DNA of 64,000 bases from Phaffia rhodozyma (Eukaryota > Basidiomycota > Tremellomycetes > Cystofilobasidiales > Mrakiaceae), in contig JACGZH010000007.1 of NCBI GenBank assembly GCA_014706385.1, forward strand, positions 131,501-195,500. The letters are read 5' to 3'. The notes below the pieces were generated by a model. It was not told the origin of the DNA. It saw nothing but the letters and a program-made list of their open reading frames with translations, and ran no database searches. Position numbers and translations under genes: made by a program. This document shows, in pieces, positions 34,474-44,602 of the stretch (the first letter of the stretch is position 1; each line of letters begins with the position of its first letter).

Positions 34474-37400
34474 ATGTGTCCTCCGCCAATCTTCCTTTGG
34501 TTCCTCCTTTCTGTCTTTTTGCTTTCACAGTTATCCGGATCAGTTATTGTGTCGTCCATCGATGAAAAGAACGAACCGATCTTTGAATTAGTATACGAGA
34601 TTCATCACCCGACTCGGATCTGTACACTCGTCTCACATCCATTTACGGGTCAGATAAGAAGTGGGCGAGGTGTGAGGAGCGAGGTCATTCGCTCAAATGG
34701 CGGAGTTTGGGTCGATGTCAGGAAGCTGGTGAATGGACCGGTTCGTTTGGTGTCCTAATCATTTTTCTGGTTTGAAGAATCGTTCACATATACTGATCAA
34801 GTAGTCGGTTCCAATCATTAAATTTGACTTGTAATCATTTGAAGAGCGGATCATGGTTGCCTCAATCCGCTCTTCTACGGAGAGAACTCGAGTCAAGTTT
34901 GATTACCATTCTCGCGTTCGACAGATCATCTCTCCTTCCTCTTTCCGATGGACGATTCACTTTCCCTCCCTCCGATCGAAGAGTGTTGAAATTTGACGAG
35001 ATTTGCAAGAGCTGGGATGACAGGTCGGTGGTATCGGATATAGATCCTCCTGAACAAGCTGTGCTTGGAGAAAAGGATGGAGAGTTAGACGGTATGGAGC
35101 TTATACCCCTCAGGGTATCAGGAAAGGTTGAGAATCGAGTTAACGTCAGTCCCATCCCCATCCTTCACTCCAAACAATGTTTGACGGACCTTATCTATGG
35201 AAATTCTGTAATTGTCCGATCTCGAGGTAGATTGCTTTCTTCGGGGATGGTTGTAAGTAAATTTTGATCTCTTGTTTAGTCGGAGTAGCCTTAACCTGAC
35301 TCTATATAAATGTGTGTCGCGCTGTCTGTAAAGACCTCCTGGAAGAGAGGGGCAAGTTCATGAAAGACGTTAAACACCTGATGAGCTCGATCGTGGAAGA
35401 TGGGACGTTTAAGAGTACGGCTGATCTGTTCAATTTTTGGGGGGTCTTTGTGCCATCTGAAGAGGTAACTCTCCTTCCGACATCCTGAGTAGTCTATAAG
35501 TCTTTCTCCTCCTTCGCTCTGTGTTCATTCACTGATGTGTTTTGTTCTCATCTAATTTCTTGATCACATCAGAGCGGGGTAGGCTCTAATGGTCAGCCAA
35601 AGAAGTGAGATTAGATGTTCACATTGTATCTTTAGATAAGCACGTTCCAACCTACGGTCTCTCCTTGAAAAAATTGCAAATTTTAGGACTCCATTTGGAC
35701 TATACCGAGATGGTCATGAGCTTCGTGCGCTTTACCCGGGATATCGCCGACGGGCCAGAAAGGCATGTAAACTTGTTCGGGAAGGGTATTTGGGTGAAGG
35801 AGGATGCGATCAGATGGCGATCGTTGGTAACTTTGCATATTATGGTTGAGTTGTAGTTTTTCTTCTATATCCATCGTTGGTCGATGCGACCAGTTGGTAC
35901 TGATTTAGACTTTGATGGTGAACGGTTATGCAGGTGGATTAGGAGGGGAATTTACGTATGTTTCTGAAACTGTATCAGTTTATATCACGCTAAGAGTCTT
36001 GGACTCACCATATCAGTTCACAAGCTAAACACCCTCTCTACTTATTTAGAATTACCACGGCCTCCAAGCTCAATGGAGCGTTGGTGCTAAGGCATGAGAT
36101 TGGAGTAAGATCTTTTCTTGATTTATGCCAACGTCGTCGTCGGTATATTTGTTCGTTAACATCGATTTCACCTACAGCATTCGCTGATCGAAGTGGGAGA
36201 GGAATACGAAGGAGGATTTGTCTACACTGGAGGTGTGTTTTGGTTTTTTGCTTATAGACCACTTTGTTTTGAAGATGAAGATGGAAACGAATGCATTGAA
36301 ATCAGAATAACTCACAAAAAACTCGGTCTCTGCGCTCATTTATCTATCTCTCATCTATCTTAGTTAACTCATCCCCGTCCCTCAAATCATCGGTAAGAGC
36401 TTTCGTTCCAAATCACGTTGTCCATGGGGAGAGGAAAATAGACAGTAGACTCTGTCTGGCATCTTTTTTTTTATTGTGTGAAACAGAAATGGGCGCATTG
36501 GCTATCCGACCCTCTATCCAAACCCCGTCAAGAGGATATGAATACTCCTCTTCAGGCGTACCCATGGCATGATCTCTCAGCTTCGTCCTGGAAAATTACG
36601 TTTTTTGTACCGGATGGAATCGAGAGATACCCAGATTTTGCGCTCCGATTTTCTGTAGCTGGCTTGAGAGACGAAGCCGAGTGGGTTACTCTTCTTCCTT
36701 CTCGAGTCGCTTTGAAAGTAGAATATTAACAGGTCGTCTTACAATAATGATAGGATGTTGGTCAAGCTGGATGGAAGACCAATTAAGTGGACTATACCAG
36801 AAGGATGGAAAGGCTCGGTCGACCGGGCTTGGATATCTATCCGAAATCCTGTTCCTGATGGACTCGCTGCCGGAGCTCATGTAATTTCTTTCGAACTAGT
36901 CGATACCGAAAGGCCTGTCTCTCGGTCATTCAGAAAAGATAAATACCAAGGAGTGAGGGAAGAAGTTATTCGACAAATCTGTTCGGTTGAACTCACTCAG
37001 TACGGTGTAGATAAGAAGTTCAATTCTGATCCTGATTTTATCGGAGCTTTTCCTACGCGGTCTTTGTATGGGAACGTCACTTATCGACCAACAAATGAGA
37101 ACTGCTTGATGCGCATGGTCGCTACACCTACGTTCTGCCCGGTTTGTCTGGAGGACCTTTGGATTAAACAGTTGGAAAAGATCTCGTTGATCGACAGTCT
37201 TTCGGTCATTGAGACGACCGAGGCTGAAAGTATACACCCTGCCCAAACGTTCAACCTGACACTCCTCCCTCTCGCGCATTATCGGAACGTTTCATTTACT
37301 AAAGAACGCTTCTTTATCACCTGGACATTGGACGAGGTTCGTCAACCGGAATGGGATGATCGAACAGTTGTAGTCATTCCTAAGGATGAAGCAGTAGGCA

Positions 37401-37492
37401 CGTGGAAAGTGACCGTAAACTTTTGGACGAAAGAGATTAGGAGTGATCCAGGAGGTGCAACAAGAGCAAGCAAGACATGGTCTATCTCATGA
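34474..37492 (+). CDS. Secreted zinc metallopeptidase, M64 (IgA-peptidase-like) family
   Basis: The N-terminus is a signal peptide (PPPIFLWFLLSVFLLSQLSG). A prodomain-like region follows (FELVYEIHHPTRICTLV and onward). The catalytic part spans many small exons: LLEERGKFMKDVKHLMSSI, TPFGLYRDGHELRAL, GCDQMAIVG, GGLGGEFT, ITTASKLNGALVLRHEIG. The next exon begins HSLIEVGEEYEGGFVYTG. Joined in phase 0, this gives the zinc motif HEIGH with a downstream acidic residue (EEYEGG) as expected for M64. Afterwards come KWAHWLSDPL and LQAYPWHDLS, also M64-like. The last long exon is a probable beta domain with two Cys pairs (ENCLMRMVATPTFCPVC). About 750 residues. Substrate unknown. The IgA-peptidase name comes from a bacterial member and should not be read as function here. 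Confidence 0.8.
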
Positions 37493-37695
37493 CTTCAGTT
37501 GTTCCGTGTGGACTAGGTTCAATTTTGAGTCAATGCGACGGAGGGGGTATGGATATCGATGTGTTTTAATGGAACGTAAATACTCAAGATATCATTCATA
37601 TATTTACAAAGGATGATAGGTCTACAACTAGATGAACAATAGACACTTTTCACTTGAATCATTTTTTTAAGTCGAAATAGATAACAAAATCGCCC

Positions 37696-39258
37696 TCAGC
37701 TTCTACTCAATGTGGCTCCGGGATAGCTCACAGGGAGGAAACTTGCTATACTATCAAACACTTTGAAGCTTAATGCCTCCCTAGGCATCGTTCGCCTGAT
37801 CGGATCGAGTCGTAGGAATCCACCGAGAAGTTCTATCCATTCAGCTCGAAGTGGCTCAATCGGGGGTAGATTGGGGAGAAGCTCTTGTAAAGAGGGTAAT
37901 GGACCTGGTGAAGGAAGGAAAGACAATTTGGAGCTATCAGGGAAGAGATGAAAATCCTGATCGTACACAGAGCAGCCACAAGGAAAGCCATTAGGAACGG
38001 ACTCGAATATGAGGAGAGTTGACTGCAAATGATATAAACGTACGGGCCATAACTCATCAGTGGGAGTCCCAAGTATCCGAAAAATGCTGGCTGCTAGCCC
38101 AATTTCTCCTCTATCAGAAACAAAAAGAGATTTTCTCCTCCAATTTTTTCCATTTTCCTCGTCGTCGTCTTCTGCATCGTCTTCATCATCTGATTCGATC
38201 TGCGAGGATGACGTTGACAGATAGTCCATATCATCGTCATCGTCGTCGTCGTCGTCGCCTGATGCGTCTGAGGATGATTTGGAAGAAGTCGTAGAGAGCA
38301 ACGGACGAGGTCGAATCAAGGGAGTGAAAAAGTGTGCAAGAACGACTCCTAAGGACCAAGCATCGAGCGCGAATGGGTCGTATTTCTGTGGCGAGAATAG
38401 CAGTTCTGGAGCTCGATACTCGCTGAGGGTTTTGTTTTACCAGAGAGCTAATTAGTAAGAACGACGGAGCAGGGAGAAGCTTGAGTTTGCATAACCTACC
38501 CAGACCCCACTTGAGAAATCAGTGCCTCTTTGCTCTCTTCAACTCTTTCGCCAGGAATTGAAGGTCCAGACTCTTCCCATGCGATCCCTAGATCGAATAA
38601 TTTCTGACATCAAAGAAGAAGAGACCAAAGTTCGACATGAACGTGTGCAAGATGGTTTGTGTTTGACTTGAGATATATAGGGAAATAAAGAGGACCTACC
38701 ACCGTGCCATCCGGTTGACGGCCAAAGTTCTCAACCTTGATGTCCCTATGGGCTATCCGTCGCTCGTGCAGCCCCTCTACCGCGCTCACGCATTGCCATC
38801 CAATAGATAATGCTTGTCCGATGAAATCTGCCTCATCAGGCTTGAAACTTGGAGAGTCAAGTATCAAAGAGAGAGGGGTCTCTAAGAGAGGAAGGAACAA
38901 TGTGATACTGGGTGGTGATACTGTGTAGGTGGACGTCAAGAGGGAGATGATCTATTTAAGGTTGGCGAGCAGAGTCATCAAGATTGAGTTATACGGAAGG
39001 AAAACACGATAGGGAAAGTGCCCCAAAACTAACGTTAGGATGAGAGACATTTGCTAACAGCCTAGCTTCCTTTCTGATTGAGTGAGGGCTTTCTTCTTCT
39101 CCCAACGAGACAGTCTTGCAGCAAACCCAGCCATCATGAGATTCATGTAAGACCCGACCTGTATATACGGTTGACCGAGGGTTTTCTGAGAGAGGATAGA
39201 TCGTTTCCTTTAGGAAAGACCCACAGATATGATCAGTGTCTGTATATTTCTTGGGCAT
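37696..39258 (-). CDS. Protein kinase, Cak1/Csk1-like (CDK-activating kinase type)
   Basis: The start is MPKKYTDTDHICGSF. The N-lobe reads ETIYPLSENPRSTVYTGRVL with no GxGxxG loop, a feature known from yeast Cak1. The VAIK-type Lys is in GWVCCKTVSLG. An exon carries FIGQALSIGWQCVSAVEGLH and the catalytic loop HRDIKVENF. The next has KLFDLGIAWEES (DFG as DLG; GIAW as in Csk1). The following one has EYRAPELLF and LDAWSLGVVLAHFF. A long acidic insertion (about nine Asp followed by Ser/Glu/Asp-rich sequence, 38160-38270) interrupts the C-lobe. ILGTPTDELWP is CDK-like, and LLGGFLRLDPIRRTMPREAL closes the fold. A monomeric CAK would phosphorylate the T-loop of cell-cycle CDKs. Assignment to CAK rather than another divergent CMGC kinase is inferred. 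Confidence 0.8.
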
Positions 39259-39604
39259 TGTCAAAAAGGACAACCAACAGGATCAAGAGTGAAAATTTGA
39301 GCACCCCACGAGCCCGGGATAAAGATTGACATATTGTTGATGATGATGATGATGATGGTGATGGTGATGGTGATGGTGATGGTGATGTTAACGTAAAGTC
39401 ATATAGATAGCTTGCAACAGTCAAACGTCATTATTTAGGGTTAAATTATTAATACGCATTGCAATATAAACCCTGAGCCGGTGACAATCAGTATGCTTGA
39501 GCAGATTAATCTCGAGAGATAGATATCAACTTCATCTACAGTATAACATCATTCAACACAACAACGATTTATACGACTTGTGAGCAGTACTCGGACGATT
39601 CAAG
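39259..39604. other. Divergent promoter with triplet microsatellite
   Basis: A 346-bp head-to-head region between the kinase and the small thioredoxin-like gene. It contains TGA/TGG triplet repeats at about 39336-39388. Confidence 0.6.
39336..39388. repeat. (GAT)n and (GGTGAT)n microsatellite
   Basis: About six TGA/GAT triplets are followed by five to six copies of the hexamer GGTGAT. It is non-coding and lies some 80 bp upstream of the kinase ATG. Confidence 0.9.
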
Positions 39605-40392
39605 ATGTCTCACCCAGTAACCGTATACGTATGCAGATCGCTCTCGTTTTTCTGCACAAATCAAGGTCCTGAATGAATCTATCTTCCCTTTCCGAATGAC
39701 AGATGACTTCTTTGCCTATGCAAGCTAAAGCAAGAACGCAACAAGAGTACCTTCTCCGAACGCTCGCCGTTCTCGGCATTCCTTTCAACCAGGCAGAGTG
39801 AGTGCTCATATCCACTGCAACACGTCCAACAGTAATGCTGATTGTGATTGGGCTTCACGGACGAAAAGCTGTGCGTTAGATGAAGATGCAAAACGAGTTT
39901 GGAGAAGGAAGGGAAAGTCGAACGGAGTGCTCCCAGGATATCTGGTTGACGGAGAGGTACGTAACTTTGCCTCCATCTATCTGACCTGTGCGGATGATGT
40001 TTGAGCTTGTCTAACTTCTGCGCTACTTGATACATATACAGTACGTTGGGGTACGTCTTAACTCGATATCTTGAACCTGCATATCACGAATTATGCAGTT
40101 CTATCTTCTTAATCATCACTGATCATTTCCACGACAGTCATACGAAGATTTTGAATATGCCGTTGAAGACTCTCGTCTTCGAGAATTTCTGGGAGTTGAC
40201 AACTTTCCTCCGCCACCCACCACGCTCTCGACGACTATCAGTCAATCCGACGAGACCAGCCCTCTAGGAACAAGTACATCAAGTGTCAACACGAACCAAG
40301 GAGACAAAGAAATTGACAAGCTTATGAAAGGACTGAAAGATGTGGGAGAAGACGAGATCGAAGCTTTGCTTCGAGAGCTCGAGGAGAAGTAA
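39605..40392 (+). CDS. Small thioredoxin-fold protein of the SH3BGR/SH3BGRL type
   Basis: Small protein of about 150 residues from at least five exons. Exon 1 is MSHPVTVY (donor GTATGC). Then come MTSLPMQAKARTQQEYLLRT with LAVLGIPFNQA, and SDEDAKRVWRRKGKSNGVLP. GYLVDGEYVG and SYEDFEYAVEDSRLREFLGV follow. The pattern of beta strand, helix, Asp-rich loop with K-x-W/M, and final (D/E)-(F/Y)-x-(E/A)-A-V-E helix is that of SH3BGR-like glutaredoxin-fold proteins, which lack the CXXC redox site. None is seen here either. The C-terminus ends with a charged helix (MKGLKDVGEDEIEALLRELE). Function of the family is poorly known. Confidence 0.7.
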
Positions 40393-40828
40393 TTCTCTCC
40401 TCTTTCTTGCGCTTTTCACCTCAGGTTTGCTGTCAGACGTAATCTAGATGCACAGAGAATAAGGTCGCATAGCTTAATCAGCTTCCTAAATAGATTTAGT
40501 GAAAATTTAATCGTCGTTGACAGGTGAGAGACAAGTTTCATTTCCGTTCTATCAGGTCAAGGTCTAGAGTTATGAGAGAACATGCTGCATGTTCAGAGCG
40601 ACATCGCATATTGAGAACATAGTAAGTGACAACAGCATATAATCAGTTCGTCTTTGAAGATTTATCGTATTGTATCGCACATCTATGACGACATCCAAAA
40701 GCCCCATAAGATTATTAAGAAAAAGAAGATAAAAGGAGAGGCGAGTAGTAAGCCATAAGCTGATCGTGATGGTTAATGAGAGGGAGATAGATGCGTGATA
40801 TTAGTTTGGATCAGAACCAACTAATTTA
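40393..40828. other. Convergent intergenic region
   Basis: Holds the 3' flanks of the small thioredoxin-like gene (+) and the small unknown gene (-). No further feature is seen. Confidence 0.5.
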
Positions 40829-41374
40829 TCAGGCGAAACAAAACGACAACTTACTTCTCCACCACTCTTTTCTCGACAAGGCTATCGACACTCTGACTCT
40901 ATCTGGCCTTCCCCTGACTATGGCGTCATCAAAACTAGAGTCCAGAACGGTAGACCATTGACCTCCTACAGGTATCTGAAAGATGATCCTGTCTAACGGC
41001 GTTCGCGAGAGTATATTCGAAGAGATTGAAGACAGCTGATCAACGATATCCTATAAACGAGCGCGTGTGTACCAAATCTGATTAAGACATAACGATCAAG
41101 TGAGGTATACAACGAGATAGCGTGTACCAGGACAAACCTCTTTACTCGAACCCCTTGTGCAAATCACGTCAAGATCAGAGGTGAAGGCTCCAGGCAAGCT
41201 GAGCTTGTAAGAACAAAGATTCTCTGCCAAAGGTGTCTCGTGCACCGGTGGAGGCGGATAAGATGCTGGATTTGAGCTTGCTGCATGATTTTGCGAGAAG
41301 ACAGGAGATGTCGCAAGGGAATCTCCTAGATGTTCTTGGGATACGGGTAGAGGTGTGTATGTATTGTTCGACAT
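40829..41374 (-). CDS. Small protein of unknown function (two exons)
   Basis: I do not recognise this gene. Exon 1 runs 41374-41138 (MSNNTYTPLPVSQEHLG to CTRGSSKE). A GTTTGT donor and an acceptor at 41051/41050 join it in phase 0 to DIVDQLSSISSNILSRTPLD. Exon 2 continues IIFQIPVGGQWSTVLDSSFD, then RPDRVRVSIALSRKEWW, and reaches a TGA at 40829-40831. The product is about 150 residues: a Pro/Ser-rich N-terminus and a compact second half with alternating hydrophobic and charged residues. An in-frame ATG at 41464 could extend it by 30 residues. A GTAAGT just after the KEWWR segment might be a donor for a further exon. The gene is divergent from the phosphotransferase gene, with two CACGTG boxes nearby. 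Confidence 0.6.
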
Positions 41375-41439
41375 GATGGTGACCAGAGATCCTTCTTCAC
41401 CCTGTATGACTAGAACCCTCGTAGTGTGAGTTGTGACGT

Positions 41440-41461
41440 CACGTGGTTCAAGAGTCACGTG
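41440..41461. promoter_or_regulatory. Paired CACGTG boxes (one within TGACGTCACGTG)
   Basis: CACGTG occurs at 41440-41445, fused to a CRE-like TGACGTCA, and again at 41456-41461. Both lie in the 214-bp divergent promoter between the small unknown gene (-) and the phospholipid gene (+). Likely bHLH/bZIP sites, by inference. Confidence 0.5.
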
Positions 41462-41588
41462 CATGCTTTGCTGGCGTCAGTCTACGATAGGAGATTCTGT
41501 TTAGAGGAAAAAAAAGGAAACAGCAACAGAGCAGCAAGCAAATATCGCATATACTTGAACATCGACGCCAAAGAGCTCTTGGCCCATC

Positions 41589-44085
41589 ATGAGATTCATT
41601 CCGAGTACCCATATAGACAACTTGTCAAAGTAGTCAGTCTTCTTTCTCTTTTTGTGTTCACCTTTTTTGCTTTATTCTATGGCTCGGATGAAAGGAAGGA
41701 AAGAGTTCATTCCTTGGGCTGATACCTCGGTTGGCTGACTTGAATCATCCAGCAAGTATTCTGGTATCGACAAGTAGGTCTTTTCGTACGAGAGTCCCGG
41801 GATTGCTCAAATGATACTCATGGACCTCTGCTCTTTTGTCTCCCTATTCAATTGTCTGCGTAACCAAGATCTATCACCTCTCGATTCATCTTGAACCCAT
41901 TCTGGAATAGACTTGTCCTTCTCTTCCCGAAATGGATCGCGCCCAACACCGTGAGTGTGCTTGCAGACTTTACAATTGAGCTTCGTTGTTAATCTGCGTA
42001 CTTCTTCAATCCCACAGATCACCTTCTCCGGTCTATGTATCATCTTTGTCAACTTTGCCACAATGCTCGCATTCGACCCAAAGTTCAAAGTTGATCAGGC
42101 GCTTCCGAGTTGGGTCTACTGGTCGTTCGTCCACAATATCTTCCTCTATTTCAAAGAGAGCCTAAAAGGTTGTACGCGTTCTCATTTCAGAAATAATAAT
42201 AAACTTTCTTTCTTCTGATATCTTCCATACAGATGGGGTATCGGTCTATTCGCATACCAAAGTATGGATGCAATCGATGGGTATGTCTCACTTTCTTATC
42301 GGCATCATCTCAGATGATACGTGAAGGTGCAGACTAAATAGATTTGCAAAACTCCACGTGTTTTGTAGGAAACAAGCTCGGCGAACCGGCATGGCAGGAC
42401 CCCTAGGAGAGATGTTTGACCATGGTTGTGACGCGATGAACACTTCTGTTCGTAACTTTTCTCCAATCTTCCTTATCCTATAGCATCTCCTAAAACTCCT
42501 CTTTTCTCGCGCGCTTTTTGGCAAATCCAGCTCGAAGTCATTCTTGCGGCCCATGCGCTCAATCTGGGGAGAAGTTGGTGGACGGTAGCTAGCCAAGCTG
42601 CTTCTCTCTCTAACTTCTATCTGTGAGATTTGCATTTGATTAAGAACATATCACAGCGTAGACTCTGTATCAAGCATGTCTACTGACCAGCCTTCGTCCT
42701 CATATGATCACTTCTTTACATCAATCTATCACAAATATCCAGGACCACTTGGGAGGAGTACCACACCGGCACACTTTATCTCTCAGTCTTCTCTGGCCCT
42801 GTGGAGGGTATTCTGATGATCTGCGTATTGTACTGCATCACCGGTTCGTCTTTGTCTCTGCCCAACAATATACTCAGTCGAGAATAGAAACTCTGACCTC
42901 TGGGTCGCGGTGCTTTCTCTTCACTGGTCTTATCTTGTTTTCGGATAGGCGTTTACGGCCCAACTTTCTGGGATCAGAGCATCATCCAGTTCTTCAAACT
43001 TGACTCGGTCGTTCCCGCTCTTGGTGAGAACAAGCGACTGATGGATCTTGGACTGAATGATAGTTTCATGATCTTTGGAGCAATCAGCTTGGCCTTTAAC
43101 GTCTGGGGCAGGTATGTCTCGTAACTCTCACTCCACGTTCATACATTGCTGTGCATTCCAGTTTTCGATGGCTCACGTCTGAGCTCCATTTGCTCATTGA
43201 CTGGGTCAATGATTTACAGCTACTCCAACGTCGTCGTCGCTCGCCGATCAAAAGGACAACCCATAAATACTCCTCTTCGGGGACTTGTCCCTTTCATGGT
43301 CCAGCTGTCGGCCTTGCTCGCCTGGCTTGCGGCCGACTACCCGACCAGTACTCGAATTCTGTACTCTGACAACTTCCTCTACTTTTTAGGATTCGTTGGA
43401 TTCGGGTTCGCTTACCAGGTCTGTTTGTGTTTGACATTCTCGTGGAGGAGCTCTGCTCTGCCTGTCGCTGATATTGGAATTGTTCTTGTCTTCTTCTTCT
43501 CTCCGTGACGATCGATTAACGAACTCTGAAGGTAGGAACAATGATCCTAGCTCATGTAACTAAGATGCCATTCCCGATGTGGAATGGATGGATGGTTTGG
43601 ACGGCTATCGGAGCGTTAGACGCCAATCTGCCCAACTTATTCGGCGTGTACGTTTTCTTCCCTGCTTCCTCCCCTTTCTGCCAAACTGTCAATGCTTCTG
43701 ACCTCTTGTGCTGGTCTTTCTTGCCCGTTATGCCATCTAATCTTATTCCTGTTTGATTCTTACAGGTCTCCCGTTATTCAGTCAACCCAAACAAAATCCT
43801 CGGGCTTCATCCTGCTCTCTCTCTTTGTCGCTTTGGCCATCTATCTAAACTTTGCGTTCTCTGTTATCTGGCAAATGTCCGTCTCCACCTTCATTCTGTT
43901 TCCTGGTTTTCTATGGAGATCTTACTTTGTCTCTTGACTTTTTCTGTTGATCTCGCTTGATGGTAAACGAATACAGCACGGAATACACCGGGATCGCCTG
44001 TTTCACCGTTAGAAAGAAAGATCAGAGTGGACATTGGGTCAAAGCTGCCAAGGCCGAGGAGGAAAAACGAGTGAAGTCACTATAA
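41589..44085 (+). CDS. Choline/ethanolamine phosphotransferase (CDP-alcohol phosphotransferase)
   Basis: Membrane enzyme of the Kennedy pathway making phosphatidylcholine or phosphatidylethanolamine from CDP-alcohol and diacylglycerol. Exon 1 (MRFIPSTHIDNLS) joins KYSGIDKS, ITSRFILNPFWNRLVLLF, PKWIAPNT and then ITFSGLCIIFVNFATML. Next come GIGLFAYQSMDAID and GKQARRTGMAGPLGEMFDHG. Together they complete the CDP-alcohol motif D-G-x2-A-R-x8-G-x3-D-x3-D. Later exons (STPLR-like loop, FVPFMVQLSALLAWLAA, FLYFLGFVGFGFAYQVGTMI, and LLSLFVALAIYLNFAFS) supply transmembrane helices. The end is KKDQSGHWVKAAKAEEEKR and a stop at 44083-44085. EPT versus CPT specificity cannot be told. The joint between PSWVYW (about 42122) and the GIGLF exon (from 42233) is not resolved by an in-phase GT-AG pair. 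Confidence 0.88.
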
Positions 44086-44602
44086 GTTGAACCTTGAAGT
44101 TTCCCACCTCCCGGGGAGGGAATATCTTGAGGTCGAGATTTTGCGGGTTTTATCTTGATAGATCTCGTCGGCTTTGCAGAGTTACGAAACTAAAGGTGTG
44201 GAGGGGAGTCGGTTGTTAAGTTTGTTAAAGAAGCGTTGTTTAGAAACAGGTTTGGAGATGGATGAATTCATCTTTGATCGGTTGTCGTTTTTCTTTCTTC
44301 TCATTTTTGTTATGCAAGTATTCTATCCAGAACTTTATACATGGTCGTTCTCTTTTGTTTCCTCTTGATGTGATACCAGAAATGTTTTCCTTCTTCCGTT
44401 GACATATAGCTTATCTATAATTCGAGTTTGTTCTACTTTGAGCTTTCAGCTTCACTAGGACCCCAACTTTCGATCCCGCCCTCCGCTCGCTCTCGCAGCC
44501 ACCTATTCATAACGCAAAACCGAGGAAAAGTTGATGGATGGTGTGAGTCACCTTGTTTGGCAGACAAGAAAGAGGGCGGAAGAGAAAAGACAGATGAAAA
44601 GA
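44086..44602. other. Convergent intergenic region
   Basis: 3' flanks of the phosphotransferase gene (+) and the dehydrogenase-like gene (-). No additional feature is recognised. Confidence 0.5.
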
